From: Halorussus salinus
Lineage (GTDB): Archaea > Halobacteriota > Halobacteria > Halobacteriales > Haladaptataceae
Assembly: GCF_004765815.2 (NCBI RefSeq)
Contig: NZ_SBIS02000008.1
Location: 62,001 to 126,000, forward strand
Reading direction: 5' to 3'
DNA: 64,000 nt
Every line of letters starts with the position of its first letter. Position 1 is the stretch's first letter. The notes beneath the pieces are model-generated. The model saw only the letters and a list, made by a program, of their open reading frames with translations, did not search any database and was not told the origin of the DNA. Below, one piece after another: positions 40,801-48,658 of the stretch. The position numbers and the translations under genes are program-made.

Positions 40801-41404
40801 CGGGCTCGAAGAACCCGTCTCCGGGGCCGTGTTCACCGTTGTACGGGTTGTGCGAGGAGATTCGGGTGTTCTCGTCCAGTTTGTCGTGACGGATGACGAG
40901 GCTCACCTCGCCGTTCGCGTTCTCGTAGAACCAGAGGTGGCTGTGGCCGTCGTGGGACCAGTTGTACTTCCCGTAGGTCCCGTACTCCCACGGCTCGTGT
41001 CGGAACTGGTTGTTGAGGTAGGGCGCGTAGTAGTCCGTCTGTCCCCAGTTGTCTACGCTCTCCCGGTCGTAGTCCCTGTCGTTGCGGTACCGATAGTCCA
41101 TCTGCGACTCGATGGACTCGAACCCGTCCCAGTCGGGGTTCTCGAAGTCCCCGTACACGTCGGCGTCGGGATACTCTTGGACCTCCCGTAGCTCGACTTC
41201 GGGGACCATCTTCGGGTGGTCGTGAGCGTACGGACTCACTTCGTAACAGACCGACGTGCCGGGCTGTCGCACCGTGTAGACCGGTCCGTCGTCGTGGTCC
41301 GCTCGCGCCGTTCCCACCAGTCCGACGATGCTCGCGGGAAGCACCGACGAGACCATCAGTACCGCCAGCGTGATACTCAGAATCGTGGTTTTGTCGACGT
41401 TCAT
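37859..41404 (-). CDS. Large PKD-repeat surface protein with PGF-CTERM anchor
   Basis: This 1181-residue secreted protein has a Sec signal (1-35, ILSITLAVLMVSSVLPASIV) and an N-terminal domain rich in Tyr, Trp, Asp and His (to about 350). Five PKD-type repeats follow (about 350-800, e.g. YRWDFDGDGEAEE and FRWDFDGDGQYEE), then a run of 12 glycines. Next are a PGF-pre-PGF domain (about 820-980), two CARDB-like domains and the sorting tail PGIPGFGVGAAVAALIGAAL followed by RYRA. PGF-CTERM proteins are processed by archaeosortase A and attached to a membrane lipid at the cell surface. Probably adhesive or cell-wall associated; no enzyme domain is recognised. Confidence 0.9.
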   Translation of the reverse strand: MNVDKTTILSITLAVLMVSSVLPASIVGLVGTARADHDDGPVYTVRQPGTSVCYEVSPYAHDHPKMVPEVELREVQEYPDADVYGDFENPDWDGFESIESQMDYRYRNDRDYDRESVDNWGQTDYYAPYLNNQFRHEPWEYGTYGKYNWSHDGHSHLWFYENANGEVSLVIRHDKLDENTRISSHNPYNGEHGPGDGFFEPAPGGGTADWTFDDLPSGEWAYIDDMYPREDMDDYYTDGDVRYGHREARYESQPLREFTGGYFDIFWTWGASGTDGGAYRGFENLDRGESVTIDASFTGDIEEWMVRHNAGHDDMDGEMKDLRMGEPVVIERGASCVNLEESLSASSETVEAGASVTFTAGEGADEYRWDFDGDGEAEETTQTNEVAHTYENATTAQASVTMTADGRSVSASATVEVRADRPPNADFAVSSEGDGGTHVVGETVAFDGGASSDNVAIASYDWDIDGSGASDEAPTRAFSSTGEKTVSLTVTDRAGNAANVTKTIRVVAQDDPEASAEANPTEVEAGAPITLDATGSSDGNGTVASYRWSASGGTVADSSADRTEVTFDSAGEYRVDLTVTDNNGNSDTASVNVTATNASAPEITSADVPSEVSVAGTLGVSASATDESQPVSYAWTFSQDGDSVERTGPRANYSFDQQGSATVRLVVTDAAGQQNESEWSVEVTGKPSAALSATDETRVGKSVTFDASNSTDEGAIEAFRWDFDGDGQYEENTTAENATATHTYGSSDTYTASVTVVDDDGNSDNATTEIEVKPEKKAVSGGGGGGGGGGGGESLGPPPMLTETKRTGENAAAIDVRNGQDDETVAADLPANVAVEGSGVTFERLTVDPTGDDAHVVFRTAARSDAPEETTALTAGGDALAYLDFDAEYFDAEVEEATVEFGVERAALGALASGDDVSVYQYDDETSDWREIDATVVGSSTDSVRLKATTDSLGALAVGATEPLSVTDAELAAGTVATGDDVTANVTVRNAGTAARSATVNLTVDGNSLASERVEVGAGETATLTLTGTAPSPGEYEATVGDATAGSLTVKETLPAETAVTDVTLNSSAIAAGERVEVTATVENTGGQAGEEAVALTMFDEELANESVRVPAGETEEVTFVQRVDAAGNYTVDVNGRTAELAVSQAEGDGGGNPAPGIPGFGVGAAVAALIGAALVARYRA

Positions 41405-41543
41405 CTCACTGCTACCGGACCGTATTCGCGTATTTCCCTTTGTTATGGACTCTCTGGGCGTTTCTCTGGGAATTGCTACGCGTCTACAGACCGAGCGTGC
41501 GGTCGTTCAGGTCGCGTGTACCGTCGCGTAGGTGGCGGTTACG

Positions 41544-41625
41544 GGACCGAGCGCGGTCCGATTTGCGCGTCCGAACGGCGTCGGAACTACCGGACCGAGC
41601 GCGCCCCGATTTGCGCGTCCGAACG
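41544..41625. repeat. Two direct repeats of about 34 bp upstream of the surface protein gene
   Basis: Copies at 41544-41577 and 41592-41625 share GGACCGAGCGCG, then CCGATTTGCGCGTCCGAACG, with two mismatches between; period 48 bp. A weaker third copy begins near 41489 (GACCGAGCGTGCGGTCG). They lie between the start of the PKD protein gene and the end of the beta-helix protein gene, so they could be regulator binding sites. Confidence 0.7.
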
Positions 41626-41665
41626 CAGTCCGAATCTCGGGATGAATCACGCCCCGAAAAATGCC

Positions 41666-42268
41666 TCAGTTCGCGCGCTGAATCCTGATGTCGTTGTCCG
41701 AGATGTCGTTGCCCGAGAGTTTCACCGTCCCGCCCGCGGCCGAGACACCGACGAGGTTGTCCGTGACGGTGCTGTTCTCGACGGTGGCCTCCTCGGCGTT
41801 CTCGACGCGGACGCCGTAGGTGTTCGAGAAGCTTTCGACGCTCTCTATCGTCGCCGTCGAACCGTTCGTCACGAGGAGGCCCGAGTGCCAGTCGTCCACC
41901 GCGACGTTCCGGACGGTCACACCCTGCGCGCCCACGACGGCGATGCCCTTGGTGTGGCTCACTCCTCGGCCGTCGATTTCGTGGCCGTCGCCGTCGAAGG
42001 TCACGTCGTCGGCGGTAATCTCGATGCAGGCCTTCGAGATGGCGGTCTTGCCGCCGTTCTCGATGTTCGTCGTGAGGACGTAGGTGCCCGGTTCGTCGAT
42101 GGTCGTGCAGGAATCGACGGTCTGACGGGCCGCGTCGGTCGAACTCGATGCCGCTGTGTCGAACGGAGTCGCGCCGGGTCCGGTCGCGCCCGCGAACGCC
42201 GCGCCGCTCACGGCGACGACGAGCGTGGCCACGAGGAGGCCGACCCGACGAACGTCTCGGGAGGTCAC
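41666..42268 (-). CDS. Secreted right-handed beta-helix protein (NosD-like), short
   Basis: This 200-residue protein has a Sec signal (VGLLVATLVVAVSGAAFAGA) and then SCTTIDEPGTYVLTTNIEN. Parallel beta-helix coils follow: ITADDVTFDGDGHEIDGRG, GVTVRNVAVDDWHSGLLVTN, TATIESVESFSNTYGVRVEN and ATVENSTVTDNLVGVSA. The fold is that of periplasmic copper-binding NosD and pectate-lyase-like proteins. With only about seven coils it is shorter than usual and stops soon after. Its opening segment CTTIDEPGxYxLT is shared with the longer protein at 44814. Confidence 0.82.
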   Translation of the reverse strand: MTSRDVRRVGLLVATLVVAVSGAAFAGATGPGATPFDTAASSSTDAARQTVDSCTTIDEPGTYVLTTNIENGGKTAISKACIEITADDVTFDGDGHEIDGRGVSHTKGIAVVGAQGVTVRNVAVDDWHSGLLVTNGSTATIESVESFSNTYGVRVENAEEATVENSTVTDNLVGVSAAGGTVKLSGNDISDNDIRIQRAN

Positions 42269-42577
42269 GCTCCCGGCAACGACCGGCCGGTAGTTATACC
42301 CACGGTGCGGTTCGACCGTTTCCGCCCGGAAACGAAACGATAAGCAGGGGCTAATCGGTCGGAGACGCGACGCGAGCGTGTCCTTTGCTCGCGCCGTCGT
42401 CCCCGGTGCGGGTCGAGTTCGGCGGTCTCGACCGCGTTCCGCGGGTCGGGGTCGGTCTGGTTCGTTCGAGTCGGGGTCGTTGGCCGTTCGAGTCGGGTCG
42501 AGGTCGGTCGGGGGTCGGTTCGTCGGTCGAGTGTCGCTTCGGTCGGCGAGTCGAACTCGGCCGGGTTCGGACCGCGA
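42269..42577. other. Low-complexity GTCGG-rich intergenic stretch
   Basis: From about 42400 to 42560 the plus strand is dominated by overlapping GGTCGG, GAGTCGG and TTCG words (for example GGGTCGGGGTCGGT). Frames through it are open only because of this composition and code for Arg/Pro-rich or Ser-rich runs. No gene or regular period was found. Confidence 0.5.
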
Positions 42578-42721
42578 CTACCGGCCGTCGGTTCGGCACT
42601 CCTCGCAGACGGCCACCTCCGCGGCTATCGGCCCGTCGTCCGGACCGACCGGCAGGACCGTTATCGGAACGTACTCCCGGCAGTACGCACAGCGTTCGAT
42701 GGCCGTGATGTGCGTGTCCAT
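42578..42721 (-). CDS. 47-residue zinc-ribbon microprotein
   Basis: The frame reads MDTHITAIERCAYCREYVPI, then TVLPVGPDDGPIAAEVAV and CEECRTDGR before a TAG stop. Two CxxC knuckles (CAYC at 11-14, CEEC at 39-42) are spaced as in a zinc ribbon. The length and layout match the small CPxCG-like proteins abundant in haloarchaea, some of which have been linked to biofilm and stress phenotypes. It is divergent from the XPB-type helicase gene, 145 bp away. Confidence 0.7.
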   Translation of the reverse strand: MDTHITAIERCAYCREYVPITVLPVGPDDGPIAAEVAVCEECRTDGR

Positions 42722-42866
42722 ATGGCTTTCGTCAAACCCCCACTACTCAAATGTTACTCCGGCTGTCAACCTAACGAAATAAACCTTGTGGCCAGTTGTT
42801 GGAAAAACAACGACAGAATCGAACGGAACACAAGCCGTTTGTTCGTCGGTCCCGTACTGCTGTTCA

Positions 42867-44753
42867 GTGACCGACGCAGACGACGAGACCGACGAGGAGG
42901 TCCCGGACGAGACGGACGACGCGGACGGGGCGGCCGACGAGACCGTGGCGGTCGAGGACTTCCACGACGCGGTCGAGCAGTTCGGCCGCCCGGTCGTCAC
43001 CGCCGAGGAGGTCGCCCGCGCGCTGGACTCCTCGCAGGCGGCGACCGACGACGCGCTGGCGGGTCTCGCGGAGGGCGAGGGCGTCGAACGCCTCGACGTG
43101 TCCAACGACCCCGTGGTCTGGTACCCGACCGACTGGGGGAAGTTGGCCGACCGCGAGCGCGTGGTCGTGTTCCCGAAGCGCCGCGAGTTGGTCGTGGACC
43201 AACCGACCCAGTTCACCCGCGCGCAACTCTCGCAGTTCGCTCACCTCGTGGACACCACCCGCGACGGCGGCTACATGTACGAGATTCGCCAAGAGGACGT
43301 GTGGGCCGCGCCCTTCGACGACTTCGAGGACCTGCTGGGCACCGTCCGGGACGTGCTTCCCGAGCGGTCTCCTCACCTCGAAGAGTGGATAGAGAGCCAG
43401 TGGAAGCGCGCCCGCCAGTTCGTCCTGACGACCGACGATGAGGACGGCTACGTCGTCCTCGAAGCCGCGAGCGAGGACCTGATGGGCAACGTCGCGCGCC
43501 AAAAACTCGACTCGGGACAACTCCGCGCGCCGCTCTCGGACACCGAGAGCTGGGTCGCCGAGGAGTCCGTCGCCGAAGTCAAGCGCATCCTCTACGAAGC
43601 GGGGTATCCGGTCCGCGACGAGCGGGACCTCGAAACCGGCGAGCAACTGGACGTGGACCTGCGGCTTCGCCTCCGGGACTACCAGCAGGGGTGGGTCAAC
43701 CAGTTCGTGGAACAGAAGTCGGGCGTCCTCGTCGGCCCGCCGGGGAGCGGCAAGACCGTGGCCGGGATGGGTGCCATCGAAGCGGTCGGCGGCGAGACCC
43801 TAATTTTGGTCCCCGGCCGGGAACTCGCCAGCCAGTGGCACGAGGAACTGTTGACCCACACCACGCTCGCGCCCGAGCAAATCGGCGAGTACCACGGCGG
43901 CCAGAAGGACGTGCGCCCCGTCACCATCGCGACCTACCAGACCGCCGGGATGGACCGCCATCGACAGCTGTTCGACCAGCGGGAGTGGGGGCTGATTATG
44001 TATGACGAGTGTCAGCATATCCCGAGCCGGGTTTATAAAAGGTCCGCGAATCTCCAGAGCAAACATCGCTTGGGATTGACAGCCACACCGGTCCGCGAGG
44101 ACGACAAGGAAGAGGAGATATTCACCCTCATCGGCCCGCCCATCGGCACCGACTGGGACGCGCTGTTCGAGGCCGGATACGTCCAAGAACCCGAGGTCCA
44201 GATTCGCTACGTGCCGTGGGACGACGAGACGTACCGTCACGAGTACGGGAGCGCGGAGAGCCACGAGAAGCGCCAAATCGCGGCGAGCAACCCCGCGAAA
44301 CTGGACGAGATTCGCCACCTGCGCGCTGAACATCCCAACGCGAAGACCCTGATTTTCGTGGAGTACCTCGACCAAGGCGACCAACTGGCCGAGGAGTTGA
44401 ACGTCCCGTTCATTTCCGGGGAGATGCGCCACGCGCGCCGCGAGCGCCTCCTCCAGCAGTTCAAGTCGGGCGAGCGCGATACCTTGGTCGTCTCGCGGGT
44501 CGGCGACGAGGGCATCGACTTGCCCGACGCCGAGTTGGCCATCGTCGCGTCCGGCCTCGGCGGGTCCCGGCGACAGGGCGCACAGCGGGCCGGGCGGACG
44601 ATGCGCCCGACCGGCAACTCCCGGATGTACGTCCTCGCCACGCGCGGGACGACCGAGGAGGACTTCGCGCGCCGCCGGATGCAACACCTCTCGGCGAAGG
44701 GGGTCCGCGTGACCGAGCAGGGCGCGGAAGCGGTCGAGGACCGGCGGCCGTAA
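42867..44753 (+). CDS. XPB/Rad25-type DNA helicase
   Basis: This 628-residue superfamily 2 helicase starts at GTG (VTDADDETDEE). The N-terminal 250 residues are acidic and carry a wHTH-like segment (EVARALDSSQAATDDALAGLAEGEGVERL) and the damage-recognition-like region. The motor follows: Q-motif RDYQQGWV, Walker A VGPPGSGKT (about 290), motif Ia LVPGRELASQW, motif II DECQ (about 380, DEAH-box variant), motif III GLTATPVRED, and C-lobe ISGEMRHARRERLLQQF, VGDEGIDLPDA and RAGRTMRP. XPB proteins act in nucleotide excision repair and promoter opening. Haloarchaea carry several paralogues; this one is flanked by two beta-helix genes rather than repair genes. Confidence 0.9.
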   Translation: MTDADDETDEEVPDETDDADGAADETVAVEDFHDAVEQFGRPVVTAEEVARALDSSQAATDDALAGLAEGEGVERLDVSNDPVVWYPTDWGKLADRERVVVFPKRRELVVDQPTQFTRAQLSQFAHLVDTTRDGGYMYEIRQEDVWAAPFDDFEDLLGTVRDVLPERSPHLEEWIESQWKRARQFVLTTDDEDGYVVLEAASEDLMGNVARQKLDSGQLRAPLSDTESWVAEESVAEVKRILYEAGYPVRDERDLETGEQLDVDLRLRLRDYQQGWVNQFVEQKSGVLVGPPGSGKTVAGMGAIEAVGGETLILVPGRELASQWHEELLTHTTLAPEQIGEYHGGQKDVRPVTIATYQTAGMDRHRQLFDQREWGLIMYDECQHIPSRVYKRSANLQSKHRLGLTATPVREDDKEEEIFTLIGPPIGTDWDALFEAGYVQEPEVQIRYVPWDDETYRHEYGSAESHEKRQIAASNPAKLDEIRHLRAEHPNAKTLIFVEYLDQGDQLAEELNVPFISGEMRHARRERLLQQFKSGERDTLVVSRVGDEGIDLPDAELAIVASGLGGSRRQGAQRAGRTMRPTGNSRMYVLATRGTTEEDFARRRMQHLSAKGVRVTEQGAEAVEDRRP

Positions 44754-44813
44754 CCCGACTTACCCGCCCGAACCGACCGAATAACGAGGTGTCCGGAGGT
44801 CGATTCGGCTCCC

Positions 44814-45893
44814 GTGTCTCGCGCGCTCGCGGTCGCCGTCGCGCTCTTGCTCGCTTCGACTCCGGTCGCGCCGAGCGTCGCCGCTGTACAGACCGACCTT
44901 CCCGATACTGCCCGACCCGCCCCGACGCCCATCGACGCCTGCACGACCATCGACGAACCGGGCCGATACGCGCTCACCGCCGACCTGCGGAACGTCTCTG
45001 CCGGGCAGTGTCTCCGGATTCGGGCGAGCGACGTGGCGCTCCTCGGCCGCGGCCACCTCGTGGACGGCCGAGGAGATTTCGGTACGGCCGGAGTCTCGGT
45101 CGGGACGTGGGCGCGCCGTCTCTCGAACGTCACGGTCCGCAATCTCACCGTCGCCGACTGGGACGACGCCGTGCGCCTGACCGCGGCCGACGGGGGCGAG
45201 TTGGCTGACGTGACCGCCACCCGGAGCCGCGTCGGGGTGCGACTCTACGGCGCGAGCGGGAACCGACTCCTTGACGTGCGCGCGACCGACAACGCGGTCC
45301 ACGGCGTCTCGTTACTGGACGACAGCGACGGGAACCGCGCGCACAACGTGACCGCCGCCGGAAACGCGCTGTTCGGGGTCCACTTCGGGGCGGACTCCTC
45401 GGGCAACGCCGTCCGGAACGTGACCGCCCGAGGGAACGAGTACGGCGTCGTCGCAGTCGGCGTGGACGACAACCGCGTCGTCGGCGGGAGCGCGGTCGGA
45501 AACCGCATCGCGGGCGTCTGGCTCTCGGCGGCCGACGGCAACCGCGTCGCGGACCTCCGCCTCCGCAACCGCTTCTACGGCGCGTTTCTCGCCGACGGCG
45601 CGGCGAACAACTCGCTAGTGGGCAACCGCGCCGAGGAGACCCCGGTCGGGTTCCGCCTCCGGAACAGCGACGAGAATCTGCTCCGGAACAACACCGCCAG
45701 CGGCAACCGCGACGGGTTTCTGCTCATCGAGAGCGACCGGAACGCCGTCGTCGGCAACCGCATCGTGGACAACCGCCGCGGCGTCTCGCTGTTGGCCTCC
45801 GACGACAACCGAGTCGAGGGGAATCTCCTCCGCGGGAACGGCCGGGCGTTCGTCGTCGCCCGCGGGAGCGAGAACAACAGCGTTCCGGAGTGA
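44814..45893 (+). CDS. Secreted right-handed beta-helix protein (NosD-like)
   Basis: This 359-residue protein has a Sec signal (LAVAVALLLASTPVAPSVAA) and the shared opening DACTTIDEPGRYALTADLRN. About 12 parallel beta-helix coils follow with the repeated pattern N-x-(V/L)-x-(D/N)-N-x2-x-x-G (e.g. GNRIAGVWLSAADGNRVADL; GNRIVDNRRGVSLLASDDNR). The coils resemble NosD and carbohydrate-binding/sugar hydrolase (CASH) repeats. No lipobox or C-terminal anchor was seen, so it is probably released. Start is GTG at 44814. It has the same direction as the helicase, 60 bp away. Confidence 0.85.
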   Translation: MSRALAVAVALLLASTPVAPSVAAVQTDLPDTARPAPTPIDACTTIDEPGRYALTADLRNVSAGQCLRIRASDVALLGRGHLVDGRGDFGTAGVSVGTWARRLSNVTVRNLTVADWDDAVRLTAADGGELADVTATRSRVGVRLYGASGNRLLDVRATDNAVHGVSLLDDSDGNRAHNVTAAGNALFGVHFGADSSGNAVRNVTARGNEYGVVAVGVDDNRVVGGSAVGNRIAGVWLSAADGNRVADLRLRNRFYGAFLADGAANNSLVGNRAEETPVGFRLRNSDENLLRNNTASGNRDGFLLIESDRNAVVGNRIVDNRRGVSLLASDDNRVEGNLLRGNGRAFVVARGSENNSVPE

Positions 45894-45972
45894 GGTTCGC
45901 CGAGCGCCCGCTCTCGCGCTCGTTCTCACCGATTTCGGTCACGCCTCGTCACGCTCCACTCGTACACTCGAC

Positions 45973-45980
45973 GTTTAAGT
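45973..45980 (+). promoter_or_regulatory. TATA-like element of the tRNA-binding protein gene
   Basis: GTTTAAGT lies 24-31 bp before ATG 46004, giving a leaderless message and setting that start within a longer open frame. Confidence 0.6.
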
Positions 45981-46003
45981 CACGCGCCGGTCTATCGTGT
46001 CCC

Positions 46004-46327
46004 ATGACCGAAGACCTGTTCGAGACGACGTTTCGCGTCGGCGAAGTCGTGGACGCCGAGGAGTTCCCCGAGACGAACAAACCCGAGATGGCGAAACTCC
46101 GAATCGACCTCGGCGACGAAGAAGTACAGTCTGTCGCCCAGACGGGGTACAACTACGACCCCGCGGACCTCGTGGGGCGGCAGGTCCTCTGTGCGACCAA
46201 CCTCGGGTCGGTGCGCATCGCGGGCGAGAAGTCGGAAGTCCTCACGGTCGGCGTGCCCGACGACGACGGGAATCCGGTCCTCGTCGGTCCCGACGAGGAG
46301 GTTCCCCTCGGCGGCCAGTTGTACTGA
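46004..46327 (+). CDS. CsaA-like tRNA-binding domain protein
   Basis: This 107-residue protein consists of one EMAP/tRNA-binding OB fold: FRVGEVVDAEEFPETNKPEMAKLRIDLGDEE, then QTGYNYDPADLVGRQVLCATNL and SEVLTVGVPDD. Segment KLRIDLGDEE and the 'LVGRQVLCATNL' strand are as in CsaA and the C-terminal domain of methionyl-tRNA synthetase. Such free domains bind tRNA or act as chaperone-like factors. It stands alone with its own promoter. Confidence 0.88.
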   Translation: MTEDLFETTFRVGEVVDAEEFPETNKPEMAKLRIDLGDEEVQSVAQTGYNYDPADLVGRQVLCATNLGSVRIAGEKSEVLTVGVPDDDGNPVLVGPDEEVPLGGQLY

Positions 46328-46349
46328 TTCTCCCTCGCGCGCCGACCGG

Positions 46350-47552
46350 TCACTCGCTCCCGAAGGCGTGTCGCTTGACCTTCGTCGCCCACTCGGGCCA
46401 CTCGCGGCGTTGCTTCACGTCCACCTGCGCGTCCCCGGACATCGCCTTGATGGCCTTCGCGTCGGCCTCGTTCCAGACCGCGCCGTCCTCGTGGAACAGA
46501 CCGTTGATGATGCCGCGCTTGCGCATGTAGCGGACGTAGGCCGGTTTCACCATCAGCGACCAGAAGAAGTTGCCGACGCCGTGGCGGTGGATGGTCGGCG
46601 CGATGGAGGCGTAGTCGGGTTGCCACTGGTCTACGGTCTCGTTGCTTCCCCACCCGTAGTTGGCGATGCGTTGCCACTCGGTCAGGTACACCGGCATGTC
46701 CAAGTCCTCGCCGAGTTGGACCGCGTTCGGAAGCAGGTCGTCGTAGATGGCCTCGTTGCTCGGGAAGTTGTAGTGGAACTGGAGGATGTCCGCGCCCCAG
46801 TCTACGTAGTCGGCGTTGTTGGCGAGGCTGGTCGAACCGACTGTCAGCGGGACCGAACCCCGATTTTTCGCCATCGTCTCGAACATCCCGCCGGCGAAGT
46901 TCTTCATGTCTTCGAGCCAGCCCGGTTCGTTCATCGCCTCGATGGCCAGCAGTCGGTCGTCGTCCTTCCAGCGGTCCATGAACCAGCGGACGAACTCGCG
47001 GGGTTCATCCCACAGCGACTCCTTCTGGATGACCTCGCTCCGCGGGGACTGGACCGGCGGTGCGGTCAGCGGGTCGGTGTCGTGGAGGTTCTCCTCGGTC
47101 GGTTCCTTCCCGACGCTCTCGAACAGGCCGAAGAGGACCTCGATGCCGCGGTCGTCGGCGGCCGAGAGGAAGTGGTCGATGGACCGCTCCAACTCCCGCG
47201 GACTCTCCAACCACTGCTCGTAGCTGACCCACGTCCGGACCGCGTTGATGTTTATTTGCTCGGCGTAGCCCAAGTCGCGCTCGATGACCTCCTCGTCGTA
47301 CTCGTGCCACATCTGGAACGTGTTCCACGCCCGCGCCGGGACGTAGAGGGCACCCCGAACGTCCACGGGTTCGACGTTCGACTGGGCCATCTCCTCGGGC
47401 GTCGTCTCGGTCGCGGTGGGGGTCGAAGTCGGGGACGAACCGGGGTCTCCGCCGCCGCTCCGTCGCCGATTCGTGTCGGTCGGGGCGGCACACCCCGCGA
47501 TTCCCGCGACGCTGGCCAACGAACTCGCTCGTAAGAACCTCCGACGATTCAT
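46350..47552 (-). CDS. Tat lipoprotein glycoside hydrolase (clan GH-A, GH5-like)
   Basis: This 400-residue protein has a twin-arginine lipoprotein signal (MNRRRFLRASSLASVAGIAGC, lipobox Cys21) and a Thr/Ser/Pro linker. A TIM-barrel glycosidase follows: RGALYVPARAWNTFQMW, INAVRTWVSYEQW, acid/base Glu in LLAIEAMNEPGW and nucleophile Glu in DMPVYLTEWQR. These match the two catalytic Glu of GH5-type endo-glucanases and mannanases. The substrate (cellulose, mannan or other) is not readable. It should be lipid-anchored outside the cell and could provide sugars to an ABC system such as that of the binding protein at 2005 (inference). Confidence 0.85.
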   Translation of the reverse strand: MNRRRFLRASSLASVAGIAGCAAPTDTNRRRSGGGDPGSSPTSTPTATETTPEEMAQSNVEPVDVRGALYVPARAWNTFQMWHEYDEEVIERDLGYAEQININAVRTWVSYEQWLESPRELERSIDHFLSAADDRGIEVLFGLFESVGKEPTEENLHDTDPLTAPPVQSPRSEVIQKESLWDEPREFVRWFMDRWKDDDRLLAIEAMNEPGWLEDMKNFAGGMFETMAKNRGSVPLTVGSTSLANNADYVDWGADILQFHYNFPSNEAIYDDLLPNAVQLGEDLDMPVYLTEWQRIANYGWGSNETVDQWQPDYASIAPTIHRHGVGNFFWSLMVKPAYVRYMRKRGIINGLFHEDGAVWNEADAKAIKAMSGDAQVDVKQRREWPEWATKVKRHAFGSE

Positions 47553-47660
47553 TGGACCGATTCACTACACCGACTGGTGTAAAAGTGTATCTACGTTGCG
47601 CGATAAGTCCGCGTTTAGAAACTGTATAAGCGCGTATTTCCGTCTTCTCGCCGACAGACG

Positions 47661-47996
47661 CTACCGCGCTCCTCGGAGGACGATTTCGGCGTCGCACTCG
47701 GGACACACGTCCCTGCTCGCGTCGAACTCGGTCTCGCAGAACGAACAGAGGAGGTCGTCCCCCTGCGACGAATCGCCCGCGGCCGCTCCGTCGGGCCGGG
47801 TTTCGTCCCCGTCAGCGACGGATTCGTCGTCCGGGCCGGACGCGGTGGTAGACCGCGCTACGGGTCCGCTTCCGGTCCCGGTGTCGTCGCTCTCGGCGTC
47901 GTCGAGCATCGAGTCGGCACCGTCGGCCGCCGAGTCGCCGTCGTCGGGTTCGTTGTCTCCTCGCAGTTCGCGCTTGATGTCCTCGAGTAGGTCCAT
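47661..47996 (-). CDS. Zinc-ribbon protein with acidic linker
   Basis: This 111-residue protein starts MDLLEDIKRELRGDNEPDDG. A long Asp/Ser/Gly-rich disordered stretch (12-80) leads to a C-terminal zinc ribbon with ligands in LLCSFCETEFDASRDVCPEC. The start at 47996 has GAGGAG about 10 bases upstream; an ATG at 48026 is the alternative (adds METWSRGADG). Many haloarchaeal proteins of this plan exist without known function; the ribbon may bind protein or nucleic acid. Confidence 0.65.
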   Translation of the reverse strand: MDLLEDIKRELRGDNEPDDGDSAADGADSMLDDAESDDTGTGSGPVARSTTASGPDDESVADGDETRPDGAAAGDSSQGDDLLCSFCETEFDASRDVCPECDAEIVLRGAR

Positions 47997-48205
47997 GCCA
48001 TCGGCTCCTCGGGACCACGTTTCCATTGTTATGGTCTCCCTTATCCGCCGTAAGAGACGCCTTCGACCGGTTTGGCTCCGCCTATACGGTTGCACGGCAC
48101 GCGAAACGACGACGAAGCGGGCGACGCGCCCGCGAAACGAAGAATACGGGGTGGTTCCGGTCGTGGTCGGCGTCGAATCGAGGCTACTCGGCCGGTGAGA
48201 CCGCG

Positions 48206-48514
48206 TTACGCCTCTCCGTCGAGCGTTCGGACCGCACGGCGGGCCGCGTAGAGCGCCAGCAGGGGCAGGGTCCGGGCGGTCACGACGACCGCCGCGGCGG
48301 CCGCCAGCAGGGCCAGCGGGTTGCCCGGCAGGCTCCCCAACAGGAGCGCGAGCGCGACGACGGCCGCGGTCGCACCCGCGGCGAAGGTCACTATCGCCGC
48401 GCCCGCGACGAGCGCGTGGACGCCCCACGCGCTGGCGGCGTCGCGGGTTCGCGTCGCGGCGGTCCGGAGTGTGGTTCTCGTCGGCAGGGTCGGTGGGTAG
48501 TTCGTGTATCGCAT
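48206..48514 (-). CDS. Small two-helix membrane protein
   Basis: This 102-residue protein has hydrophobic segments at about 32-60 (GVHALVAGAAIVTFAAGATAAVVALALLL-like, Ala/Val-rich) and 66-90, with a basic N-terminus (TRTTLRTAATRTRD) and C-terminus. No family was recognised. It lies downstream of the gene at 48659 on the same strand with a 144-bp gap containing a 25-bp tandem repeat, so cotranscription is uncertain. Confidence 0.55.
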   Translation of the reverse strand: MRYTNYPPTLPTRTTLRTAATRTRDAASAWGVHALVAGAAIVTFAAGATAAVVALALLLGSLPGNPLALLAAAAAVVVTARTLPLLALYAARRAVRTLDGEA

Positions 48515-48561
48515 CGGTCTGCGGTCGGTGGGTGTCGGTCGGCGGGCGGTGCGTCGTGTCG

Positions 48562-48611
48562 CGTCAGGTCGCGCCGCGACGTGGCACGTCAGGTCGTGCC
48601 GCCACGTGGCG
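48562..48611. repeat. Two tandem 25-bp repeats
   Basis: 48562-48586 and 48587-48611 are copies of CGTCAGGTCG-Y-GCCGC-S-ACGTGGC-R with three differences. Each contains an ACGTGG half of a palindromic-like core. They lie between two minus-strand genes. Confidence 0.65.
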
Positions 48612-48658
48612 CGTCCCCGAGGAGCCAGCCCCCGGAGGCGACGCGGGCGGCGCGTGGG

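Noticed and set aside
38840-41191. 783-codon plus-strand frame opposite the PKD surface protein
   Set aside because: Arg/Val/Gly-rich antisense shadow; the minus-strand gene has signal peptide, domains and sorting tail.
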